This document shows positions 7,197 to 15,200 of a DNA stretch of 45,358 bases, one piece after another. Source of the stretch: Phycisphaerales bacterium UBA1845 (GTDB lineage Bacteria > Planctomycetota > Phycisphaerae > UBA1845); the NCBI GenBank assembly GCA_002338715.1, contig DDIR01000041.1:1-45358 (forward strand). Reading direction: 5' to 3'. A model generated the notes under the pieces. That model was given only the letters and a program-made list of their open reading frames with translations. It was not told the DNA's origin and ran no database searches. Numbering within the stretch: position 1 is the first letter of the stretch; every line of letters starts with the position of its first letter. Made by a program: the position numbers and the translations under genes.

Positions 7197-8723
7197 ATGC
7201 GGATATTCGTCACCGGAGCAACAGGATACATCGGCGGAAGGCTCGTGCCTCGCTTGTTGGACGCGGGGCATGAAGTCGTCTGTGGCGTCCGCGACCGCCG
7301 CAAGCTGGACGCCCGTCCTTGGTCGAATCATCCCAATCTCGTCGTCGTCAAGTCGGATGCCAACGATCGTGTGCAACTTGGCGAAAATATGCGCAAGTGC
7401 GATGCAGCATATTACCTGATCCACTCGATGCTCGCCGTGGGGCCCAAGTATCGCGAACACGATCGAACGCTCGCAGAAAATTTCGCCCGCGCCGCATCCG
7501 ACGCCAGAGTCAAGCGGCTGATCTACCTCGGGGGATTGGGTGAAACCGGCTCTGGACTCAGCGAACACCTGAAGTCACGGCGTGAGGTCGAAGTCGCCCT
7601 AAAATCGACCGATGTACCCGTCACCGTGTTGCGGGCGGCGATGATCATCGGATCGGGATCGGCTTCGTTTGAGATTCTGCGATACCTGGTCGCACGCCTA
7701 CCGGTCATGATAACGCCGCGTTGGGTCTCAACCGAGTGCCAACCGATCGCCGTTCGAAACGTGATTCACTACCTCACCGAATGTCTCAACGTACCTGAAA
7801 CTGTGGGTCAAACGTTGGATGTAGGCGGACCTGATGTGCTGACCTATCGAGCGCTCATGCAATCGATGGCCCAATCCCTCGGCTTGCAAAAGCGCATTGT
7901 GATTCCAGTTCCCGTTCTGACGCCTCGTTTGAGTTCGCTCTGGATTCATCTCGTGACGCCGATCAATCGTCGAATTGCCCGACCACTTGCTGAAGGCCTG
8001 CGCAATCGCGTCGTCTGCCGCAACGAAAACGCCAAACGACTGATGCCACAAAATCTCTTGTCCGTGAAGGACGCAATCGACGCGGCGTTGGGTAAGCAAG
8101 CCTCGGACCAGATGGAAACATCATGGTCGGACGCAGGCGTCATGCCGGGCGACCCATCGTGGGCCGGTGGCAAGATCTACATCGATCGACGATCCATTGA
8201 TATCGCGGCCACACCGCGCGACGTATTCCGTGTATTGTGTCAGTTGGGCGGTGAGAATGGCTACTTCAGCTCGCCCTTTCTTTGGCGGCTGCGCGGCTTG
8301 ATTGACCGGTTAATGGGCGGCCCGGGATTGCGCCGTGGGCGACGTTCAAGCGACACCATTGCTTACGGTGATGCACTCGACTTTTGGCGAGTCACTGGAA
8401 TTGAAGAAAACCGGTGGCTCCAGCTTAGCGCCGAAATGAGACTTCCGGGCATCGCGAAGCTGGAATTTGAGATTAGAGGGGCGGCCAATCGCTCGAACAA
8501 TGTTACGCTGGTACAGACGGCCAAATTCTCCCCCCGCGGAATCCTAGGGCGCCTCTACTGGCTTTCCGTCATTCCTTTTCACAACATAGTGTTCGCTGGC
8601 ATGCTTCAAGGAATTTGTGATAGAACCGTTGAAACGCGAACGCATGGCTCTCCCAAAAACTTGCACGCCAGCAAAAAACTCGCGACGGTTGCGCCGCACA
8701 CTAGCCCAAGTCCAAGGCCATGA
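7197..8723 (+). CDS. NmrA-like SDR oxidoreductase fused to DUF2867
   Basis: The protein has 508 residues. About 1-300 form an atypical short-chain dehydrogenase Rossmann domain. It starts 'MRIFVTGATGYIGGRLVPRLL' (GxxGxxG nucleotide motif) and has 'YYLIHSM' and 'RLIYLGGLGE' segments, but no clear catalytic YxxxK. About 325-485 form a DUF2867/SRPBCC-like domain (YIDRRSIDIAATPRDVFRVLCQLGGENGYF, FWRVTGIEENRWLQLSAEMRLPG). This fusion recurs next to photolyases and lipocalins in light- or stress-responsive clusters; its substrate is not established. The ATG at 7197 sits exactly at the Rossmann start and has GGAA ~11 bases upstream. The frame stays open upstream, but that part overlaps the lipocalin gene and is not SDR-like. 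The last 23 bases overlap the 3' end of the opposing PQQ-like gene. Confidence 0.92.
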   Translation: MRIFVTGATGYIGGRLVPRLLDAGHEVVCGVRDRRKLDARPWSNHPNLVVVKSDANDRVQLGENMRKCDAAYYLIHSMLAVGPKYREHDRTLAENFARAASDARVKRLIYLGGLGETGSGLSEHLKSRREVEVALKSTDVPVTVLRAAMIIGSGSASFEILRYLVARLPVMITPRWVSTECQPIAVRNVIHYLTECLNVPETVGQTLDVGGPDVLTYRALMQSMAQSLGLQKRIVIPVPVLTPRLSSLWIHLVTPINRRIARPLAEGLRNRVVCRNENAKRLMPQNLLSVKDAIDAALGKQASDQMETSWSDAGVMPGDPSWAGGKIYIDRRSIDIAATPRDVFRVLCQLGGENGYFSSPFLWRLRGLIDRLMGGPGLRRGRRSSDTIAYGDALDFWRVTGIEENRWLQLSAEMRLPGIAKLEFEIRGAANRSNNVTLVQTAKFSPRGILGRLYWLSVIPFHNIVFAGMLQGICDRTVETRTHGSPKNLHASKKLATVAPHTSPSPRP

Positions 8724-11004
8724 TTTTCTTGCGGTCGCGAATATAGAGGCGCTTGCCAACTAGCGTTGGAACAGTCCAGGTCCGTCCGTCCGACACCTGC
8801 ATCTTGCCCAGGATCTTCAGCCCAGTCGGCGCCGGGTTGGTGAGATACAGCGTTCCACTCTCGTTCAGGATCATCATCTTGCCATCAGCGTAGATGCTCG
8901 AGGCTTTGCCGATTTCGCGATCGCGCCACGCCAGTTCGCCGGTTTCGATATTCACGGCGGCAAAGAAAACCGGTCCGAAGTCACCGCTGGCGCCGTAGAC
9001 GAAGTTGCCGACGCGTACGGCATTGCCATGGTGAATCTTCATCTTGTTGTTGTACCATTTCTCGGTGGCGACGGGCTTGCCGTCTTCGGTCGACAGTTGA
9101 ATGCCACGACTGCCCATGCCATACGCCGATGCAATAAACAGCCAACCGTCCTCGCCCCAGACCGGCGTTGAAATATTGGCACCCCATTGCGTCGGATGCT
9201 CAACGCGCCAATAAAGCTCCCCGTTCGCAGGATTCATACCGACCACTTCGCCGGCCGAAAACAACACCATCTGCTCAGTGCCGTCCGGATTGATCACGAA
9301 GACCGAAGCGTGCGTCGGACCGAAGTCCTGATACTTCCAAGCAACCTCGCCGTCGCTTTGGTTGAACGCCACCACGGCCTGACCCGGACCGCCGATCGGC
9401 AGAACAATCGTATCGCCATAAGCCAACGCACTCGCACCGTAACCGTACATCATGTGTGAGGCATTGAGATCCTTTCGCAGATCGCGCTTCCAAATGACCT
9501 CGCCCGTGTTCTTGTCGAGACAATGCAGGTGCACCATCGACCCAACGGTGAACAGCCGATCGCCAACAATCAGCGGCGTCGAGTGCGGTCCACGACCGAA
9601 ACTGACCTCGGTATCTTCTGCGTAAGGCGCTTCGTACTTGTGTTCCCAGAGGGTTTCACCCGTTTCCAGATCGAGGGCGACCACGATTTCGTCGGTCTTG
9701 TTCTTCTCTTCGTCAACGGGTCGATACATCGTATACAAGCGCTTGCCGTCAGAGACGATCGACGAATATCCATCACCCAACTCGCGATCCCAAATCTTCT
9801 TCGGACCGCCTTCGGGCCAGGAGTTGGCCAACCCGGTTGAACTGGCTTTGAAATCGCCGTGTGGACCGCCCCATTGCGGCCAGTTTGCGCCATCGCCAAG
9901 GGGATTGGCCCGTATCGCGGTGGAAACATCAACATTCTTGACCTCAGCGAATTTGCTTCGACGCAGCGCCTCTGCCTCTTCGGACTTGCGACGTTTCTCC
10001 GCAGTGATTCGCGCGTTCTGTTCCTTCTCTGCGCTACGATCAGCCATTGACTTGACTGAATATACTCTGTGAGCGGTGCGTGACGTGTTCATCGCCGGGC
10101 CGCTTTCACCTTGCCCCATCGTTCCCGAGTAGGCGACCTCCGCATGGTCTTCGCGGCGAATCAGTTCACCACGATCAACGTCGATGGTCGCTTTGCCCGT
10201 CAACGACACTTTTTCGAATTTGATATTCGAAAGCGGCATCATCCCTTCGGCTTCAAACTTGTCGCGCCCTTCGGGAAGTTTTCCGACAAACTCGATCTCA
10301 GCCAACTTTCGACCATCTTTCTCGGAAACCGATTTGAGCGTGTAGGTGCAGTCCAACCGAAAATCCTTCAACTCTGCAGACTCTTCGATGTATGGCGCAG
10401 TCCACGACTCACCCACCTTGATCGTTTTTCCCGGAAAGATGCTCAAGGCCTGGTTGTGCCATTGAGCTTGGTAGCGGTCGGCAGTGAACTTCGGTCGCTC
10501 CGATCCCCAGAACATGTTGTCGGCCGCCCGTTCGTCAATCTTCTTGACGAGTTCGTCCATCCCATTGCAGCCCACAACATTGTTCTTGCCATCGACTTCG
10601 ATCTCCAGCGTCGCGCCGACCTGCGGACCGAGTATCTGTTCCCACTGGGCCGACTGTTCTTCATCGGGCAGGTCGGAATCAAAAAACGATGCCCCCATGC
10701 TGCTGTCAAATGTCATCGCAGCCCGGTCGATGGTCAGCGCGATTTTGGCGCCGTCGCCATTGGGAGAAACGTCGGCCAACACGCCGCTCTTCATCGTCAA
10801 GGTCATGTCAAAGTCGCCCATGGGTGACTTGCTCTTGGCGATGATTTCCACGTTCTGTTCAACATAGTTTGAACGGGCATGATCGAACTTTGCGGTCAAA
10901 TCGGCTTCGGATGTGGCCATCGCTTCACTGCCAAATCCACAAATCGCAACCATCGAAATGAACAATCTGCGCAACATTGAGTCAACCATCTTGGCGTGCT
11001 CCAT
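8701..11004 (-). CDS. Exported protein: DUF6263-like domain, coiled coil and PQQ-like propeller
   Basis: The protein has 767 residues. A signal peptide ends near residue 30 (LFISMVAICGFGSEAMA). Residues ~35-320 are a beta-rich domain resembling DUF6263-type planctomycete proteins (GKTIKVGESWTAP, YTLKSVSEKDGRKLAEIEFVGKL, GELIRREDHAEVAYSG). A charged helical linker at ~325-365 is probably a coiled coil (AEKEQNARITAEKRRKSEEA). The rest (~375-767) is a PQQ-like propeller starting 'NWPQWGGPHGDFKAS', with blades such as DLETGETLWEHKY, DKNTGEVIWKRD and NIETGELAWRD. Starts at M6 or M10 would shorten the long n-region. It probably acts in the periplasm or cell envelope. It interrupts the same-strand run of the island genes and overlaps the SDR gene tail-to-tail. 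The role in the island, if any, is unknown. Confidence 0.87.
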   Translation of the reverse strand: MEHAKMVDSMLRRLFISMVAICGFGSEAMATSEADLTAKFDHARSNYVEQNVEIIAKSKSPMGDFDMTLTMKSGVLADVSPNGDGAKIALTIDRAAMTFDSSMGASFFDSDLPDEEQSAQWEQILGPQVGATLEIEVDGKNNVVGCNGMDELVKKIDERAADNMFWGSERPKFTADRYQAQWHNQALSIFPGKTIKVGESWTAPYIEESAELKDFRLDCTYTLKSVSEKDGRKLAEIEFVGKLPEGRDKFEAEGMMPLSNIKFEKVSLTGKATIDVDRGELIRREDHAEVAYSGTMGQGESGPAMNTSRTAHRVYSVKSMADRSAEKEQNARITAEKRRKSEEAEALRRSKFAEVKNVDVSTAIRANPLGDGANWPQWGGPHGDFKASSTGLANSWPEGGPKKIWDRELGDGYSSIVSDGKRLYTMYRPVDEEKNKTDEIVVALDLETGETLWEHKYEAPYAEDTEVSFGRGPHSTPLIVGDRLFTVGSMVHLHCLDKNTGEVIWKRDLRKDLNASHMMYGYGASALAYGDTIVLPIGGPGQAVVAFNQSDGEVAWKYQDFGPTHASVFVINPDGTEQMVLFSAGEVVGMNPANGELYWRVEHPTQWGANISTPVWGEDGWLFIASAYGMGSRGIQLSTEDGKPVATEKWYNNKMKIHHGNAVRVGNFVYGASGDFGPVFFAAVNIETGELAWRDREIGKASSIYADGKMMILNESGTLYLTNPAPTGLKILGKMQVSDGRTWTVPTLVGKRLYIRDRKKIMALDLG

Positions 11005-11202
11005 TCAGAATGAACCGACCCGGTCTCGTTAAGGGCGGAATCCTATGTCGGTTTCGGAAATGGCTCAAGTGCTCGCAGGATTTGGTTCGACAAATCCGGT
11101 ATCCGTCCTAGAATCCGGGAGAAATCCCGTCATGCGTGGATTGGAGAAAGACGGGTGTGAATGCAGGTATCTGGGAGTACATGCCTACACCATTAAGTCA
11201 TC

Positions 11203-11697
11203 ATGACCTCAACCGATCACATCAGAACCAGACGTCAGCCGCGATTCCACCTTTACCGCGAGTTGGTTGTGCCGGCTACGCTTGCCAACGTGTTTGCGTT
11301 TTTTTCTGACGCCCACAACCTCGATCGCATCACGCCCAACTTTCTGAAGTTTCGCGTGCTCACCCAAGCGCCGATCGACATGCACGTGGGTGCGCAAATC
11401 GATTATGCCCTTCGGCTTCGAGGCATCCCATTAAGTTGGACCAGTGAAATCAGCGCTTGGGAACCGCCCTTCCGATTTGTCGACACGCAGATCAAAGGAC
11501 CGTACCGATCATGGATTCACGAACACCGCTTTGAAGACATGGGAAACAAGACCAAGGTAATCGACGAAGTGCAATATGACTTCTTCGGCGGCTACCTTGT
11601 TCATACGCTGTTTATCAAGCGAGACATCAACCGCATCTTTGATCACCGCACGCAAGCGCTGAAATCAATTTTCGGCGACGATTCTGCGTCGTCGTGA
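11203..11697 (+). CDS. SRPBCC-family (START/polyketide-cyclase-like) protein
   Basis: This 164-residue cytoplasmic protein has the SRPBCC helix-grip pattern: 'VVPATLANVFAFFSDAHNLDRITPNFLKFRVLTQ', 'DYALRLRGIPLSWTSEISAWEPPFRFVDTQIKGPYRSWIHEHRFED' and 'VIDEVQYDFFGGYLVH'. The family forms a deep hydrophobic pocket for lipids or other ligands. This particular form, with 'GPY..W.H.H.F' in the middle, is the one commonly found next to photolyase and SDR genes. The photolyase gene follows 50 bases downstream on the same strand, so the two are probably co-transcribed. The 198 bases upstream separate it from the divergent PQQ-like gene and should hold the promoter. Ligand unknown. Confidence 0.9.
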   Translation: MTSTDHIRTRRQPRFHLYRELVVPATLANVFAFFSDAHNLDRITPNFLKFRVLTQAPIDMHVGAQIDYALRLRGIPLSWTSEISAWEPPFRFVDTQIKGPYRSWIHEHRFEDMGNKTKVIDEVQYDFFGGYLVHTLFIKRDINRIFDHRTQALKSIFGDDSASS

Positions 11698-11747
11698 CGA
11701 TTCTCGACCCGATGCACATTTAATAACCGGGAAAAAGCCCATCAACC

Positions 11748-13169
11748 ATGAGCCAACGAACCTGTATTGTATGGTTTCGAAACGATCTGCGCATTGAAGA
11801 CAACCCTGCGCTTCGGGCAGCTTCCGACCGGGGGGCTGTCATACCCGTTTATATCTGGGCGCCGGACGAGGAAGGCGATTGGCCGCCGGGCGGTGCTACC
11901 CGCTGGTGGCTGCATCAGTCGCTTCACACATTGTCCAAACAGCTTCACGCGCTCGGCTTGCGGCTGATACTCCGCAAAGGGCGCTCGCTGGATGTGCTGC
12001 AAGAGCTGACCACACAGTGTGGCGCCGACACCATCGTTTGGAATCGGCGCTACGAACCTGCGATCATCAAGCGCGACGCCCATGTCGCCAAACAACTGGT
12101 CGCCGAAGGTTTGAACGTCGAAACGTTTACCGGCAGCCTGCTATTTGAACCGGGAACCATCCTCAACAAGTCGGGCAAACCATTCCAGGTCTTCACCGCA
12201 TTCTGGAAGACGTGCCTGCAACGACCCGAACCTGTCCAAACATTGACGCTCAAGCGCATCAGCCCACCTGCATCGTGGCCGAAGTCACTGTCCCTGGATG
12301 ATTTGCAACTTGAACCGGCCATCGACTGGGCAAGCGGCATGCGGGACGCATGGAAACCCGGAGAGGTTGAAGCGCAGAAACGTTTGTGCCAATTTGCACA
12401 AGGCGCGCTCGCCAATTACGAGGTCGGTCGCAACCAAGTCGATATTGACGGAAGCTCGCGACTTTCGCCCCACCTTCACTTCGGCGAACTAAGTCCAGGG
12501 CAAGTCTGGCGGGCTGTCATGACGAGCAAGGCTGCTGGCTCGACGTCCGCCGATGTGTACCTTGCGGAGATCGGATGGCGTGAGTTTGCGCATCATCTTC
12601 TGTTCCATTTCCCACATACGACGCACGCCCCACTGCGCGAATCGTTCAAACGTTTCCCATGGGAGAAACGCCGCGCAGCACTGAAGCGTTGGCAACGCGG
12701 CCAAACTGGTTACCCGATCATTGATGCGGCAATGCGCGATCTCTGGGCCACCGGTTTCATGCCGAACCGCGCCCGCATGATCGTTGCCTCGTTTCTTACA
12801 AAGCATCTGCTCATCACATGGCAGGAAGGCGCGGCATGGTTCTGGGACACGCTCGTCGATGCCGACTTGGCCAGCAACACTTTGGGATGGCAATGGACGG
12901 CTGGCTGCGGAGCCGATGCAGCGCCCTACTTCCGTGTGTTCAATCCCATCACGCAGGCGAGCAAGTTCGATCCGAACGGTGCATACATCCGCAAATGGGT
13001 TCCAGAAATCGCAGCCCTGCCTGTCCCACTGCTCTTCAAACCATGGGAAGCACCGGGCGAAATCCTGATGTCGGCTGGCGTGCACCTGGGAAAAACCTAT
13101 CCCAAGCCGATCGTCGATCACGCAGAAGCGCGCAGCGCAGCCCTCGCCGCATATAACCTAATCCGCTAA
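11748..13169 (+). CDS. phrB: Class I deoxyribodipyrimidine photolyase
   Basis: This 473-residue protein is the usual length for a class I CPD photolyase, which uses blue light and reduced FAD to split cyclobutane pyrimidine dimers. The N-terminal antenna domain (~1-165) begins 'IVWFRNDLRIEDNPAL'. The helical FAD-binding domain (~200-470) contains 'SSRLSPHLHFGELSP', 'EIGWREFAHHLLFHFP', 'WQRGQTGYPIIDAAMRDLWATGFMPNRARMIVASFL' and 'WDTLVDADLASNTLGWQWTAGCGADAAPYFRVFNP', all characteristic. The electron-transfer tryptophans appear present in this last block. A cryptochrome role cannot be excluded by sequence alone. It lies 50 bases after the SRPBCC gene and closes the putative light-response island. 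Confidence 0.96.
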   Translation: MSQRTCIVWFRNDLRIEDNPALRAASDRGAVIPVYIWAPDEEGDWPPGGATRWWLHQSLHTLSKQLHALGLRLILRKGRSLDVLQELTTQCGADTIVWNRRYEPAIIKRDAHVAKQLVAEGLNVETFTGSLLFEPGTILNKSGKPFQVFTAFWKTCLQRPEPVQTLTLKRISPPASWPKSLSLDDLQLEPAIDWASGMRDAWKPGEVEAQKRLCQFAQGALANYEVGRNQVDIDGSSRLSPHLHFGELSPGQVWRAVMTSKAAGSTSADVYLAEIGWREFAHHLLFHFPHTTHAPLRESFKRFPWEKRRAALKRWQRGQTGYPIIDAAMRDLWATGFMPNRARMIVASFLTKHLLITWQEGAAWFWDTLVDADLASNTLGWQWTAGCGADAAPYFRVFNPITQASKFDPNGAYIRKWVPEIAALPVPLLFKPWEAPGEILMSAGVHLGKTYPKPIVDHAEARSAALAAYNLIR

Positions 13170-13712
13170 ACCACTCGGTACCCAGCTATAGCGATCTTGA
13201 TCAAAGCGTAGCGTTTTGCTCGTCTATTCTTCACAGCACGGGCGCCAGTACACACTTGGATTGATTTCGTTTTGCTCCTGGATTCCCGCCTGCGCGGGAA
13301 TGACGGCGCTGTCGCACCGCTACGTTCGGACAAAAAGTTCTAGAACACGCGAATCCATGCACTGTCGCGTCGGGCGGTGTGTGTTGGGTTCGCTTCATCC
13401 AGTTCGACCCCGTTGACGATGCGTTTTGGCGCCAAATCCTCGACGACATAACGGAACTTGCGCGAACCGTGGAAGTTCGCCCTGGGCGTGAATTCATTGT
13501 ATGCCGAACCTGGATCGTTGGGATCGTCCCCCAAAACTCATCTGGCGATATCTCGTTTTATCCCGCTGAAATCAGTCAATTCCAAGCAATTACCCACTTG
13601 CCTGAAAGGTTCTGCGCAGTTTTGCCCAATAGCCCCTTGTCAGAACGGCAGGCCGATTCAGGGTGGGTCGGCAGAACAAAACAAACTCAGGATTTACGTC
13701 AAGGAGCTCCCC
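13170..13712. other. Intergenic gap with a palindromic repeat
   Basis: These 543 bases separate the photolyase gene from the Kazal-protein gene. The only notable element is the dRS3-like repeat at 13282-13301. The frame of the Kazal gene is open upstream to ~13458, but that extension is not protein-like and lies before a clear ribosome site and signal peptide. I treat it as noncoding. Confidence 0.6.
13282..13301. repeat. dRS3-like inverted repeat, ATTCCC-N8-GGGAAT
   Basis: ATTCCCGCCTGCGCGGGAAT forms a hairpin. It fits the ATTCCC-N8-GGGAAT pattern known from Neisseria dRS3 elements and from similar intergenic repeats in many proteobacteria. The flanking bases (CTGG before, GACGG after) also match the commonly seen extended form. 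I saw only one copy in this window. Confidence 0.75.
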
Positions 13713-15074
13713 ATGTTTCTTCAATCACGCAATGCTAAGAAGTTCTGTTTGGGATTGGTTTCAGCCTTGGGCATGTCGGCATCGGTCGCGATGGCCGGTC
13801 CGGAAATCGAAGTGACAGCCGTCATCACCGATGCCAATGGCGTACAAACCCCAGTCATCCTTCCCGAAGGCGCCGGTCAGACGCAGGACCTGACGGAAAT
13901 GACACTCGGCGACGAGCAGCTTGTCACGTTTTTTGTCGCCAATGTCGGCGACGAAGAGTTGGTCCTCGATGCACCGGAAGCTGTTTCGCTCAACTCGGGT
14001 CCGCTTGACGGCTACTCGTTGATCAATCAGCCCCCCGCTCCCACGATCGGTCCCGGTGGTTCACGTTTGTTTCGCATGAAGGTCGTCCCCCAGCGTACCG
14101 GATTCGTGACCGCGACCATGTTTATCTTTGGCAATGCAGAGAACACCGAGAATGCGAATGGAACGTTCCGTTGCGACTTCCGCACCTCGGTACTGGCTGA
14201 AGAGGTCGAGATCACCGACTGCAATTTCAACAATGTCGACGACCTTGATGACATCGACAACGGCGACTCGGAAGACTGCAACTTCAACGATGTGCCCGAT
14301 GAGTGCGAGCTCGACACTGACGGTGACGGCTACATCGACGATTGCGATAACTGCCCGAACGACGCCAATGCCGATCAGCTCGACAGCGACGACAACGGTC
14401 TGGGTGACGCCTGCGACGAGGAAATCTGCGAGATCGACGCAGTGGTCTGCGGAATGGACGGTGTGACCTATCAGAACAGTTGCGAAGTGGCAGCCGCCGG
14501 CACCCTGGTCGACTACGTCGGCGAGTGCGAAGAGGAAGAACTGGAGTGCCCGGATGTCTACGAACCGGTTTGCGGTGTCGACGGTCAGACGTACAGCAGC
14601 TCATGCCACGCCGACGAAGCCGGAATGGCGATCGACTACGACGGGGAATGCGACGAGGAAGACGAAGAACTCGAATGCACCACCGACTTCGAACCGGTCT
14701 GCGGCACCGATGGCAATACCTACAGCAACAGCTGCTACGCCTCAAATGCAGGCACGATGGTCGCCCATGAAGGACCGTGCCAGATTGACGAACAGAACGA
14801 CCAGGGTCAGACCGGAAACGACGATCTCGGTCAGGATGATCAGAACCAGCAGGACAATGACGATCAGATTGACAATGAAGATCTCGACAACAACGAAGAC
14901 AACATCGACGAGAGCAACAATCAGGATCAGCAAGACAATCAGGAAAACGATGGCGAGCAGAATCAGAAAGAAGACAGCAACGGGTTCTGCGGTGCAGGCA
15001 TGGTTGGAATGATCCCGATGATGATGCTCGGGTTTGGCGGTCTCAAGACGGGTCGTGCCCGTCGCCGCAAGTAA
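13713..15074 (+). CDS. Exported protein with TSP3-like Ca site, three Kazal domains and a C-terminal anchor-like signal
   Basis: The protein has 453 residues from ATG 13713, with AAGGAG 7 bases upstream and a signal peptide ending AMA-GP. About 25-150 is a beta-rich domain of the choice-of-anchor kind (VTFFVANVGDEELVLDAP). A thrombospondin type 3-like calcium repeat follows (DTDGDGYIDDCDNCPNDAN...DSDDNGLGDACD, ~198-235). Next come three Kazal-type serine protease inhibitor domains, each with C-x6-7-C-G-x-D-G-x-T-Y-x-N/S-x-C...G-x-C (about 238-272, 278-313 and 321-356). Then there is a ~65-residue Asp/Asn/Gln-rich stretch. The tail (NGFCG, hydrophobic GMVGMIPMMMLGFGGL, then RARRRK) resembles tripartite C-terminal sorting signals. 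It is probably a surface-anchored inhibitor. A terminator follows at 15144. Confidence 0.92.
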   Translation: MFLQSRNAKKFCLGLVSALGMSASVAMAGPEIEVTAVITDANGVQTPVILPEGAGQTQDLTEMTLGDEQLVTFFVANVGDEELVLDAPEAVSLNSGPLDGYSLINQPPAPTIGPGGSRLFRMKVVPQRTGFVTATMFIFGNAENTENANGTFRCDFRTSVLAEEVEITDCNFNNVDDLDDIDNGDSEDCNFNDVPDECELDTDGDGYIDDCDNCPNDANADQLDSDDNGLGDACDEEICEIDAVVCGMDGVTYQNSCEVAAAGTLVDYVGECEEEELECPDVYEPVCGVDGQTYSSSCHADEAGMAIDYDGECDEEDEELECTTDFEPVCGTDGNTYSNSCYASNAGTMVAHEGPCQIDEQNDQGQTGNDDLGQDDQNQQDNDDQIDNEDLDNNEDNIDESNNQDQQDNQENDGEQNQKEDSNGFCGAGMVGMIPMMMLGFGGLKTGRARRRK

Positions 15075-15143
15075 ACTCCCGAAGCCTGCGGGTATCCCCC
15101 TCATCAACCCGCATGCATCGCTCACAATGCATTAAGGAGGAAC

Positions 15144-15180
15144 GAGGGGAGCCGCTCAATTGGGCGGCTCCTCTTTTTTT
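15144..15180 (+). terminator. Rho-independent terminator
   Basis: GAGGGGAGCCGC (15144-15155) pairs with GCGGCTCCTC (15164-15173) and is followed by seven T's. It ends the Kazal-protein transcript. The minus-strand side lacks a T run, so it is one-directional. Confidence 0.93.
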
Positions 15181-15200
15181 GTGCTGCGATCAAGCGAAAT

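Noticed and set aside
5275..11004. True PQQ-dependent dehydrogenases at 5275 and 8701
   Set aside because: Both have only PQQ-like propeller blades; no quinoprotein active-site residues or cytochrome domain are visible.
13458..13712. Upstream extension of the Kazal-protein gene
   Set aside because: AAGGAG and a clear signal peptide at 13713 mark the true start; the upstream codons are not protein-like.
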